DNA of 22,831 bases. It comes from a virus. Below are positions 15,801-21,514 of the stretch, piece after piece (position 1 is the first letter of the stretch; each line of letters opens with the position of its first letter). Location of the stretch: IMG/VR virus record IMGVR_UViG_3300043468_001861, positions 1 through 22,831 of that record; one strand, 5' to 3'. The notes beneath the pieces are model-generated. The model saw nothing but the letters and a program-made list of their open reading frames with translations, did no database searches and was not told the DNA's origin. Both the position numbers and the translations under genes were made by a program.

Positions 15801-18344
15801 GAAGCCATCACCCGCGAAGTCATCCCATGGGGATGGGAACTCACCAAAGCCGGAAACCTCAACGCCACCGTGCTCGACCTCTCGCAATTCCGCAACCGCG
15901 CCATGCGAGGCATCGCCGAGCGCAACCCCGCCCTTGCCCCCTTCGATTACGACATGGGCAAGATCGAAGCCGACCTCAAGACCTACATGGAGAACCACCG
16001 GCAGGAACTCCCCGGCAACACCAAGATCGGCGACGAGAAGCGAGACGCCATCAACGCCATCCTCGGCATCGCCACCACCAAAAACCGCGAGCGCAACGCC
16101 CTTTCCGGCAGCTTCGGCCCCGGCAGCGCCATCAAACAATTCCGCCTTGACCGCGTAGACGCCGCCGTAGGCACCGGCCGCACCGGCTTCCACTTCGACT
16201 ACGACCGCGCCAACCGCAACTTCATGCCCGACAAGCCAGCCCCCATGCCGGACTTGTCGAGGGATTTGCCAGGGCAGGCCACGCCGGATGCGGCAGGACC
16301 TACAGATGCTCCCGTAGAACAAGGATTCAAAGTTCCCGAGATTTACAAAGTCATCCCCGGTCCAAACGGCAAATCTCGCGTCATCAATGCCGAAGGGAAA
16401 AAAGTCACAGATTATCCGACTCTTGAAAAAGCAATGGCCCGCGCTACGGAGGAAAACAATTTGCTCGCTCCGATGTCTGATCTCAAAAAATTATTCAAAA
16501 GCCGAGAAGACAGGCAGGCCATCACAGATGCTCAGAAACGCATTACTGAAGTTGCAAAAAACAACCCAGAAGCAACCAGGCTGGAAATCCAACGAGATGA
16601 AACCGGCCTGCCTAAAATCGACCTATTGGAAGATTCAGATGGGAATCCAATTTTAGATGAAAAAGGCAATCAAGTGCGTGGCGTGGTATTTGCAAAAAAA
16701 GAATACGAGCTACGCAAGGCGCCCGGCCTTAGCAAGGATGACAACACCGCAGTAAAACAAGGCGTGGCGCTTCTCCTTCCAGAAGCCAAAAGAGTTTTAG
16801 GCATTCCAGCCATTGCCGCCGGGAACGGATGGTATGGACGCATGCGAGATTTCTTGCAGCGTTCTTTCGGCGCAAACATCGAAGTGTTTGGGCAACTCCT
16901 CGGGGCCACATCCGCTCGCACTCCTGTAGATACCAATTTCAAACAGGCGCTTGAAGCCGTGAAACTGGTTGCTCTTGGAAAATACGACGACTTGTTGCAG
17001 CGCTTCGACGCGCATGTCATGGCAATCAAAGCAAAGGCAGACTCAGGTCAACTGAAGACAGAATGGCTTGCGAAAAACCCAAGCAAGCGCGAGTCGATGT
17101 TTGTTCTCAATGATGAGTATCGAAAGGCAATCAATACCTTCAAAGATGTCCCTCTTCGTGAAAACGGAGCAAAATACAACGCAAACTCTCAAAAGGTTCT
17201 GCATGCTCTATACGGCATCTGGCTAAGTCAGACCAAGGGCCCAAAGACTCCAAACTTCGCAGGCAACCTCACTGGGCGGACATTGCGAGCCACCATCGAT
17301 GTGTGGGCAGCACGCAACCTTCGCCGCCTGCTCTACTCGAACAAAATCAAAAAGTGGCGCATCCTGCCAGAGCAGGAGTCCGGTGTGAAATACACCGTGG
17401 ACAAAGACGGAAACTATGGCGGCGACTTTGAATTCGGCCAGCGCATTTACGACGAGGTAGCACGCCAGCTCAATATGAACCCGGACGACCTGCAAGCCGT
17501 CATGTGGTTTGCCGAAAAAGATGTTTGGGAAACGAACGGTTGGACGAACACCGTGGGCGCCGAGAAAAGCTCGTTTGATAAAGAAGCCGGCAAGCTCAAC
17601 CTGGACCGATACCAGATCGGCCTCACCACATTCACAAGCGCCGAAAATTTTGATCCCAAGGTGCAAGAAGCCGAGCGCATCAGCTTCCGAAACGCAGTCA
17701 GAAAAGTTCCCAACCTCGCCGTCTCCCGCATCACCGAATCCAGCGGCCTCTACGGGGGCACGCTGGAGCCGACTTTCGATGTCGAATTCAGCGTCCAGCG
17801 CGATGCCAAGATCGATTCGCAAAACTACCTTGAGCCAACCATCCGAGAAGCCCTCGCCATCGCAGACCGACGCGGGCAGATCGATGTGCTCACCTCGCTC
17901 GTTGTCGATGCGGACCATCCGAACGCACGGCCCATGGTCGAGGTTGGTTTCAAATCACCGGCCAAGCCCGCCGAGATCGACGCCGTCGTCGAAGCATTCA
18001 AAGCAAACGGCATCGACGGCTTCACTATAGCAAAAAACGAACGCGGCGATGTGCTCGGGCTCCGCTCTCAGTATGTGCCAGAAATCTCTGCCCGCTATGA
18101 CACGCTGGACCATTTGGATCCTGCAAAATTTGTGCAGAATGCACTTGCATGGACCAACAGCTCACGAACAGCGCTTGCTCAAATTCAAAACATCGACAAT
18201 GTTAGTTACAGAAAGGAAGGACATGTCTCCTCTGCAATCTATGGAAAAGAAGAATACCGAACCGTCAACCCCGTTGACCTACGCCGAAGCAATGCGGCAG
18301 ATCAATTGGGGCGCCGGAGATCGATCCTTAGCCCCGGATCCTAA
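12777..18344 (+). CDS. Giant polyvalent-type phage protein with zincin motif (1,855 aa)
   Basis: The protein is 1,855 residues. The N terminus has three copies of a short motif: LEDREYSQDEVDAM, LEDREYTAEEIDLL and GYTQDEVDKM. The first lies near residue 12, which supports the ATG at 12777 over a later one at 12848. A helical and membrane-active-looking region (about 150-620) contains Gly/Ala-rich stretches (GIGGGIAMGATALGAPPEVS). A zincin-like motif HEFGH lies at 667-671, with candidate third ligand Glu758 or Glu762 in RDEIFAETFAK. Later segments (about 1180-1780) contain regions such as GPKTPNFAGNLTGRTLRATI then DVWAARNLRR, typical in my recollection of large polyvalent phage or plasmid proteins injected with DNA. 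There is no tape-measure-like coiled coil. An ejected multi-domain protein that acts in the new host is the likely role. The sequence around 16320-17250 is more AT-rich than the rest, hinting at domain acquisition. Confidence 0.8.
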   Translation: MANTIPLNSTALEDREYSQDEVDAMAAAELPVQDAPIPPNASTAIAASGAPEQTGSPELITGEGALSARGPAMGPVAQLEDREYTAEEIDLLEQANQPKGYTQDEVDKMVVAALEDPNYIPTRDEYFDQKATKERLKAQGKIPGNGELAAKAVGGLFVSAFDAFNSTLFSPVETLAKSPATLQTGIGRAALGAMQLGGWAKQALEGQPKYLNEATGEFLFAEAQNPMILAGFQERYPNQPIRPTNEEDLKDYEFQNHIKEKGIDAEYQALGQKTAPTELLTRVLTGRNQQETPIESQAQVLEIATDPTNLIPFGAGAKTLGLSRGMKIVSAKTASGIEKLAGGLVKGNDILAERFARVVTEKTGVSPQNISAAANAMTFGRNVGIGGGIAMGATALGAPPEVSATIAGFYPAYKAGLGVLRKIETGAGASKIILRESADATNGLDQAARAAVLANPAVPSIFKEVLERPSQFVSIESTPARLAANQALSPQMRAFMGKLSNPAIVQAVRGSSALATGAAKGAAANVPFALLAANAGQDEDAAAMLAMGGTFGALGGGVDRFTGLQQRRQQAALSDVSRMLVDIELNGGDVGKMMATQTPDNLVRLAAMQGTFRNGLDFVPLSAEEYAKNVDAQGGSGTAGMFVQAPLGERAKVFINLDARRGGVEPHEFGHALLASGALDGQQKYAARAWVDKTYGPEGVQARAAEYASNIIRGKNASAFPDGNFEISPGTLTAEMENLSQGGLARGDMDGLDWARDEIFAETFAKASNTMDFAAIRRGAPAGGNMLTFAESVLGAQARSLSASGVRIDPQTGQALDTPGSLFKENPILATDKALLNQLGTYINNYRQWANDPTHEKPRPNRIAPSGRASDIANNPQVTFYDRGDGVKATTFATQDPATGQAILRDQRDLNKEHAKVKEQIRNIVGSKLIPDSNPVLGPKKTADGRVTVRGRVLPPSFDFLNGFMPHIRAFARQFEALGAAGESMQVRYHAIGSGDTGAFRVNRLGNLEAITREVIPWGWELTKAGNLNATVLDLSQFRNRAMRGIAERNPALAPFDYDMGKIEADLKTYMENHRQELPGNTKIGDEKRDAINAILGIATTKNRERNALSGSFGPGSAIKQFRLDRVDAAVGTGRTGFHFDYDRANRNFMPDKPAPMPDLSRDLPGQATPDAAGPTDAPVEQGFKVPEIYKVIPGPNGKSRVINAEGKKVTDYPTLEKAMARATEENNLLAPMSDLKKLFKSREDRQAITDAQKRITEVAKNNPEATRLEIQRDETGLPKIDLLEDSDGNPILDEKGNQVRGVVFAKKEYELRKAPGLSKDDNTAVKQGVALLLPEAKRVLGIPAIAAGNGWYGRMRDFLQRSFGANIEVFGQLLGATSARTPVDTNFKQALEAVKLVALGKYDDLLQRFDAHVMAIKAKADSGQLKTEWLAKNPSKRESMFVLNDEYRKAINTFKDVPLRENGAKYNANSQKVLHALYGIWLSQTKGPKTPNFAGNLTGRTLRATIDVWAARNLRRLLYSNKIKKWRILPEQESGVKYTVDKDGNYGGDFEFGQRIYDEVARQLNMNPDDLQAVMWFAEKDVWETNGWTNTVGAEKSSFDKEAGKLNLDRYQIGLTTFTSAENFDPKVQEAERISFRNAVRKVPNLAVSRITESSGLYGGTLEPTFDVEFSVQRDAKIDSQNYLEPTIREALAIADRRGQIDVLTSLVVDADHPNARPMVEVGFKSPAKPAEIDAVVEAFKANGIDGFTIAKNERGDVLGLRSQYVPEISARYDTLDHLDPAKFVQNALAWTNSSRTALAQIQNIDNVSYRKEGHVSSAIYGKEEYRTVNPVDLRRSNAADQLGRRRSILSPGS
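18214..18220 (+). promoter_or_regulatory. Strong Shine-Dalgarno deciding an overlapping start
   Basis: AGGAAGG lies just before the ATG at 18223, with its AGGA core five bases away. Most late genes here lack such a site, so it supports initiation at 18223, inside the 3' end of the giant gene in another frame. Confidence 0.55.
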
Positions 18345-18444
18345 GACCGACCGCGTCTTTATCACCACCACAGGCACCACCGATCCAAATTGGGAGCCTG
18401 GTGAGGAAGATTGGAAACGCCTCGCGGAGCTTTTTCGCGGGTAG
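18223..18444 (+). CDS. Small unknown protein overlapping the giant gene end (73 aa)
   Basis: The protein is 73 residues, in a different frame from the giant gene and overlapping its last 122 bases. It then extends 100 bases beyond that stop to a TAG at 18442-18444. The start is set by the AGGAAGG site. The sequence is hydrophilic, with segments TPLTYAEAMRQINWGAGDRS and DPNWEPGEEDWKRLAELFRG. No family is recognised. It is the last gene before the terminator at 18464, so it closes the late transcription unit. The non-overlapping part keeps a sensible composition (Trp, acidic and Leu residues), which argues for real coding. A frameshifted extension of the giant protein is the alternative. Confidence 0.55.
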   Translation: MSPLQSMEKKNTEPSTPLTYAEAMRQINWGAGDRSLAPDPKTDRVFITTTGTTDPNWEPGEEDWKRLAELFRG

Positions 18445-18463
18445 AAACATTTTAACCCAACCC

Positions 18464-18496
18464 AACGCCCCGAGCCAAAAGCCGGGGCGTTTTTTT
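18464..18496 (+). terminator. Intrinsic terminator of the late operon
   Basis: There is a perfect 9-bp stem (AACGCCCCG pairing with CGGGGCGTT) with an AGCCAAAAGC loop, followed by seven T residues. It sits 20 bases after the last rightward late gene and at the 3' end of the leftward integrase gene. The T-run is on the + strand side only, so it stops rightward transcription. Confidence 0.92.
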
Positions 18497-19499
18497 ATAA
18501 CCCCCAAAACCTCTGCGCCTCCGCCTGCCGGACGGCTCGCGCATAGGTTTTGTTCACCATCTGCGGCGACGAGTGCCCGAGGAAAAACGCCGTCTTCCCC
18601 GCATCCTGCCACCTTGCCAAGTGCATCGAGGCCGCTGTGTGGCGCAGGCAATTTTGCGGCCACTCCTCCCACTTCATTTTCTCTGCCAGCGCCGTCCGCC
18701 CGCGCTTGATGAAATCCTCCTCCAAGCAGTCCCAATCCGCCGGCAGATGCCGCCGCAGGGCAGGCAGAATCGGCACATAGCGCTTCCGAGGCACCGGATC
18801 CGTGGACTTGATCTGCGGCACCAAAATCTCCGCCTCCTCCACATGCTCCGGCTTCGCCCGCCACACCTCGCTCGTCCGCATCCCCCCAAAAACTCCCAGC
18901 ACCAACCACGCCCGCAGCCGATTCTTGGATGCTGTCAAATCCAACAACCGCTCCACATTTTTCGGCGTGAGCAAATGGTGCGTGGTCGTCCGCGCAGGCA
19001 CATCAATCTTCAGCACCGGATTCCGCTCCGCCAAATCGTAACGCACCGCCCAGTTCCAAACCAGCCGCAGGTAATCAAAGCCCTGCTTCGCCGTCGTTCC
19101 GGTCCACTCTGGGCGGGTAAGGAACCTGTCGATGTGCCCCGGCTTGATATCGCACAGATCCATCGGCCCATGCTCCGCCACAAATTTCCCCCACCACCAA
19201 AGCAACAGCCGCTTGTGATTTCCCTCCTTCAGCTTCGGCATGCGAACCAGATTAAACTCCCGCCAAACCTGCGCCACGGTCATCCCCGCCGCCTGCTCAA
19301 AAGCCTCCGTCCCTCGGGCCTGTAGCTTCGTCAAAAGAGCATCCCGGTGCAGCGACGCCTCCAAGCGAGTCTGAAAAAAAGTCCGTTTCTCAATGCCATT
19401 GATTCGGGAAAAAACCACATGCTTGGCCGCCCCCCGCACCGTGGCCTCCCGAAGAGTGATCAAGGGCGTGTTGCGTCCTGTTGCGTCCGTTGCGTCCAT
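18495..19499 (-). CDS. int: Tyrosine recombinase (phage integrase)
   Basis: The protein is 334 residues. A core-binding domain spans about 70-165 (MTVAQVWREFNLVRMPKLKE ... HIDRFLTR). The catalytic domain has Arg208 in GGMRTSE, box II as NCLRHTAAS (Arg286, His287), His309 in LGHSSP and the nucleophile Tyr319 in NKTYARAV. It catalyses site-specific recombination between attP and attB. Box II shows Asn283 where many integrases have His. The Asn is unusual but the rest of the site is intact. The gene is leftward and converges on the late operon. Its ATG at 19499 lies about 105 bases from a tRNA-Thr 3'-half attachment site. The first codons (MDATDAT) are made of TTGCGTCC-type repeats that may be integrase arm sites, so binding there could autoregulate it. 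Confidence 0.93.
   Translation of the reverse strand: MDATDATGRNTPLITLREATVRGAAKHVVFSRINGIEKRTFFQTRLEASLHRDALLTKLQARGTEAFEQAAGMTVAQVWREFNLVRMPKLKEGNHKRLLLWWWGKFVAEHGPMDLCDIKPGHIDRFLTRPEWTGTTAKQGFDYLRLVWNWAVRYDLAERNPVLKIDVPARTTTHHLLTPKNVERLLDLTASKNRLRAWLVLGVFGGMRTSEVWRAKPEHVEEAEILVPQIKSTDPVPRKRYVPILPALRRHLPADWDCLEEDFIKRGRTALAEKMKWEEWPQNCLRHTAASMHLARWQDAGKTAFFLGHSSPQMVNKTYARAVRQAEAQRFWGL
19471..19497. repeat. TTGCGTCC repeats, candidate integrase arm sites
   Basis: Three copies of TTGCGTCC start at 19471, 19481 and 19490, covering the first codons of the integrase gene. Related copies lie on the other side of the attachment site (TTGCGCCC at 19688, TTGCGTC at 19699). Same-direction copies flanking a core site are the layout expected of arm-type binding sites. 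This is inferred, not proven. Confidence 0.5.
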
Positions 19500-19554
19500 T
19501 TACCCATTTTCAGCCATTTCCACGAATTTTCAAACATATTGACGAAGAAAGCAG

Positions 19555-19597
19555 AAAAGCCCGCCGAACCAGTATCCATGGGGCTCAGCGGGCTTTT
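19555..19597. terminator. Hairpin AAAAGCCCGC/GCGGGCTTTT next to the att site
   Basis: A perfect 10-bp inverted repeat surrounds a 23-base loop, with T-runs possible on both strands. On the minus strand it lies just past the tRNA-Thr 3' end, where a tRNA terminator would be, so it may be the terminator of the host tRNA gene carried along with the attachment site. Confidence 0.65.
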
Positions 19598-19603
19598 AGA
19601 AGG

Positions 19604-19650
19604 GGAGCCGATGACGAGACTCGAACTCGTGACCTATCGATTACGAATCG
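19604..19650 (-). other. attP: Attachment site: 3' half of tRNA-Thr(CGT)
   Basis: On the minus strand the segment reads, in order, an anticodon loop TTCGTAA (anticodon CGT), the 3' anticodon stem TCGAT, variable AGGTC, T arm ACGAG-TTCGAGT-CTCGT with a perfect stem, acceptor strand CATCGGC, and discriminator T followed by CC. There is no 5' half: no D arm and no GCCGATG acceptor partner is found upstream, and the 5' anticodon stem only partly pairs. A tRNA 3' end beside an integrase gene is the classic core of a tRNA-targeting integration site. Phage-like genes on both sides suggest attP rather than an attL or attR junction. Confidence 0.82.
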
Positions 19651-19711
19651 CAGATGGAGGATTGGTTTTCATTGTTTTGCGAGGGCGTTGCGCCCATGTT
19701 GCGTCAAGGGC

Positions 19712-20113
19712 TTAGTTTTGGCTGAGGGTGGGAAGGGCTTGGCGCATGTAGTGCTGGGCGTGCGGATGGAGGTAGGCGACTTGCTGGGGCGGAGTGGCGA
19801 TGGTGTGGAAATGCTGCTCTTGCACGGTGCCGTCGAGCCATCGGGCTCGGAGGATTTGGACATACAGGCCGTTGGCGGGCCAGCTGTCGCGGTAGCAGCG
19901 CTTGAGCTCGAGGGTGCAGGGGGTGACGCCGACGACATCGCCGTTGAGATCGATCATGGCGCCGCTGGGTGCGCTGTGGATGGTGACGGTGCGGTCAGTG
20001 AATTTGGCTTCCCACTCGCGTTTGCTGGCTTCGGGGTCGATGGTGCTCTTGGGCGTGGCGCAGGCAGTGAGGAACATGGCCGCGAGGGCGAGGAGGTGGA
20101 GTGATGTTTTCAT
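19712..20113 (-). CDS. PEGA-domain lipoprotein
   Basis: The protein is 133 residues. The signal sequence MKTSLHLLALAAMFLTAC ends in lipobox LTAC, so Cys18 would be lipidated. A PEGA-like segment follows (VTIHSAPSGAMIDLNGDVVG then VTPCTLELKR, about residues 47-76). PEGA domains are small surface beta folds found on cell-envelope proteins. The start at 20113 puts the signal at the N terminus, whereas a longer start at 20185 would bury it and overlap the next gene. The position between the attachment site and a regulator is typical of lysogenic conversion (moron) genes, where it could act on the host envelope, for example in superinfection exclusion. That role is inference. Confidence 0.75.
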   Translation of the reverse strand: MKTSLHLLALAAMFLTACATPKSTIDPEASKREWEAKFTDRTVTIHSAPSGAMIDLNGDVVGVTPCTLELKRCYRDSWPANGLYVQILRARWLDGTVQEQHFHTIATPPQQVAYLHPHAQHYMRQALPTLSQN

Positions 20114-20117
20114 TTGG

Positions 20118-20468
20118 TCAGGTCGTGGATTTGCGCCGTCCACCCTTCTGGTAGCGTGCGGTCTTGGGAGTTGAGGATCCACCACCGGAGGTCTCGGTAG
20201 AGGGACGGATCAATTTGCCCTGGGGCGTGGCGTTTCCCGGCTCGTTCATCATCCAGTGGGGGCTGTCGGGCATGGCTTGGCCCATTTTGGATTTGCGGTC
20301 TTCTTCCATCATGGTGCGGATGGCTTTCTGAACCATCTTGGAAAAATCGGTGGGGCAGTAGGCGTTTTCTGGCTTGGCGTTGTGCTCTTCGACCATTTTT
20401 TTCAAATAGTCGTGGAGCTCTTTTGGCATCGAAATATTCACTTTCGAGGCGCCGGTTTTCGTTTTCAT
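20118..20468 (-). CDS. Ribbon-helix-helix-type regulator (116 aa)
   Basis: The protein is 116 residues. The N-terminal part (SKVNISMPKELHDYLKKMVE, then CPTDFSKMVQKAIRTMMEE) fits a ribbon-helix-helix fold: a strand KVNISMP, a helix, a loop and a second helix. Such proteins dimerise and bind operators through the strand. The C-terminal 50 residues are Pro/Gly/Ser- and Lys-rich and look disordered. The start at 20468 was chosen because the fold begins soon after it. An upstream in-frame ATG at 20504 would put the coding sequence through the AGTAGCACC repeats. It is transcribed divergently from another RHH gene at 20628 and is a probable repressor or maintenance regulator. Confidence 0.65.
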   Translation of the reverse strand: MKTKTGASKVNISMPKELHDYLKKMVEEHNAKPENAYCPTDFSKMVQKAIRTMMEEDRKSKMGQAMPDSPHWMMNEPGNATPQGKLIRPSTETSGGGSSTPKTARYQKGGRRKSTT

Positions 20469-20474
20469 ATTCCC

Positions 20475-20627
20475 ACTAGTAGCACCAAATACTACCGAGT
20501 GCAAAAATAATTTTTGACTCGCCGAGCTAGTGTTTATGGGCGTGTCAAGTGTTTTTTTCGTATGGGGTGATCACCCCATTTATTTTTTTTCTTTACCGAG
20601 TAGCACCAGTTTTATTCAGTAGCACTC
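20475..20627. promoter_or_regulatory. Divergent control region with repeated operator-like motifs
   Basis: This AT-rich gap separates two divergent RHH genes. AGTAGCAC occurs at 20478, 20599 and 20618, and TACCGAGT at 20493 and 20594, next to both starts. A TTGACA-like box (minus strand, 20543-20548) and a TTGACT (plus strand, 20514-20519) are candidate -35 elements, but I see no good -10 partners. The repeats are probable binding sites for one or both RHH proteins. Confidence 0.6.
20562..20579. promoter_or_regulatory. Perfect 18-bp palindrome, candidate operator
   Basis: ATGGGGTGATCACCCCAT is fully self-complementary around GATC. It lies in the middle of the divergent control region. A symmetric dimer-binding site is the simplest reading. 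A T-rich tract follows on the + strand, so a hairpin terminator is an alternative, but no rightward gene ends here. Confidence 0.6.
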
Positions 20628-20801
20628 ATGCAAGGTGCATATGTAAAAATCTCGGTGAGCATGCCGGACGAAATCTACGGCTTTCTCAAAACGAAAAGCA
20701 AAGCGGGCGGGACTCCTATTAGTCGGCTGGTGGCTCAAGCGGTGAGCCGCATGGCGGTGCTGGAGACCAAAGCCAAAACCAAAGGGGGGGCAAGGAAATG
20801 A
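20628..20801 (+). CDS. Arc/MetJ-like ribbon-helix-helix protein (57 aa)
   Basis: The protein is 57 residues. The strand VKISVSMP is followed by helix DEIYGFLKTKSKAGG and helix ISRLVAQAVSRMAVL, the canonical plan of a small RHH repressor of the Arc/Mnt type. The tail is basic (KAKTKGGARK). The ATG at 20628 comes one base after the third AGTAGCAC repeat (20618-20625), so the protein or its divergent partner could block its own expression. Its TGA overlaps the ATG of the excisionase-like gene (ATGA at 20798). Its place at the head of the rightward early operon suits an early-gene repressor or lysis-lysogeny regulator. Confidence 0.72.
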   Translation: MQGAYVKISVSMPDEIYGFLKTKSKAGGTPISRLVAQAVSRMAVLETKAKTKGGARK

Positions 20802-20986
20802 AATCTGCGGGGGAGATCGCAAGTGCTTTGGGTGTGGCAAAGGAGACGATTGAGTCGTGGGCTCGGGACTCAAAGATTCCGGCGTTTAAGGTGGGGCGGA
20901 GCTGGAAATTTATCGAGGCGGATGTGCTGAAGGCTCTGCGGCTGTCGGGGAATGACCTGTCTCGTGCGATGGGGAGGGCGGCCTGA
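20798..20986 (+). CDS. Excisionase/MerR-type HTH protein (62 aa)
   Basis: The protein is 62 residues and single-domain. SAGEIASALGVAKETIESWA then IPAFKVGRSWKFIEADV is the pattern of the helix-turn-helix family 17 (excisionase or MerR-like): a helix-turn-helix followed by a small wing ending in a strand with Trp-Lys-Phe. Phage excisionases of this type bend attachment-site DNA to favour excision; others regulate transcription. The gene follows an RHH regulator and lies about 1.1 kb from the attachment site, which fits an excisionase or a regulator. The TGA and next ATG overlap by one base (TGATG). Confidence 0.75.
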   Translation: MKSAGEIASALGVAKETIESWARDSKIPAFKVGRSWKFIEADVLKALRLSGNDLSRAMGRAA

Positions 20987-21126
20987 TGAAACTCTGGCAC
21001 TGCCTGGCGAATGGGATCTTCGGGCCTTTTGGGGACTACATCTTGGCGGCGACCCCTGCGGAGGCGCGGCTGAAATTTTACAGGGAACACAAGTGCACAC
21101 CCACTCGGGTGGTGCTGGAGAGATAA
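20986..21126 (+). CDS. Small unknown early protein (46 aa)
   Basis: The protein is 46 residues, MKLWHCLANGIFGPFGDYIL then AATPAEARLKFYREHKCTPT and a basic end. No family is recognised. It starts by one-base overlap with the HTH gene and ends five bases before the next ATG, consistent with a tightly packed early operon. Codon use is G-rich like its neighbours. Confidence 0.5.
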   Translation: MKLWHCLANGIFGPFGDYILAATPAEARLKFYREHKCTPTRVVLER

Positions 21127-21131
21127 TTTTT

Positions 21132-21254
21132 ATGGAACACGAAGCAATAGTGCGTCAGTTGCAGTTCGCGTGGGAATTTGCCCTCGCTGTCGGCCCAGCC
21201 GTTGTGCTGGGGGTCGCAACCTACTGGGTCACCACATGGGGGGAGGCACGATGA
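21132..21254 (+). CDS. Small membrane protein (40 aa)
   Basis: The protein is 40 residues with a single transmembrane segment (FALAVGPAVVLGVATYWVTT, about 16-35) and a short charged N terminus. Its function is unknown. The ATG at 21132 follows the previous stop by five bases, and its TGA forms an ATGA overlap with the next gene. Tiny early membrane proteins are common in phages and sometimes act on host envelope functions. Confidence 0.5.
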   Translation: MEHEAIVRQLQFAWEFALAVGPAVVLGVATYWVTTWGEAR

Positions 21255-21514
21255 GCGCTTTCTGGGTGATCGATAAGGAGTCTTACGGCGAGAACATCGG
21301 AACGAAAACGGTTTTCGGGCCGTTTGAGACGAAAAAAAACGCCGAGAGTTTCATTGCCAACGATTTTGAAGGTTGGTGGAAGTCCACTGACCTGCCGCTC
21401 ATGGACCGAGATGAGAATTCGAGCGGGACTTACTTCATTCTGGAGCAAAAGGCCGAGGTGAGGCCGGTGGCCAAGATGACACTCAAAACCGTGCTGGTGG
21501 AGGAGTCTAAATGA
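21251..21514 (+). CDS. Unknown early protein (87 aa)
   Basis: The protein is 87 residues, beginning MSAFWVIDKESYGENIGTKT, then FGPFETKKNAESFIANDFEG. The strand-rich N terminus followed by FGPFxTxxxAxxF resembles small phage proteins where this segment forms a beta-hairpin and helix, but I cannot name a family. It overlaps the preceding and following genes by four bases each (ATGA). It is coded in the G-rich style of the early region. Confidence 0.6.
   Translation: MSAFWVIDKESYGENIGTKTVFGPFETKKNAESFIANDFEGWWKSTDLPLMDRDENSSGTYFILEQKAEVRPVAKMTLKTVLVEESK

Noticed and set aside
14274-16322. A 682-codon open frame on the minus strand opposite the giant gene
   Set aside because: It is low-complexity (Gly/Ala/Val/Glu-rich), antiparallel to a well-supported gene, and explained by C/G-rich wobble positions that remove stops. 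No domain is visible.
19604-19650. A complete tRNA gene
   Set aside because: Only the anticodon-loop-to-acceptor half is present. The D arm and 5' acceptor strand are missing, so it is an attachment-site remnant.
20562-20596. The 18-bp palindrome plus T-tract as a terminator
   Set aside because: No rightward gene ends upstream of it, and it lies in a divergent control region, so an operator is more likely, though a hairpin role cannot be excluded.
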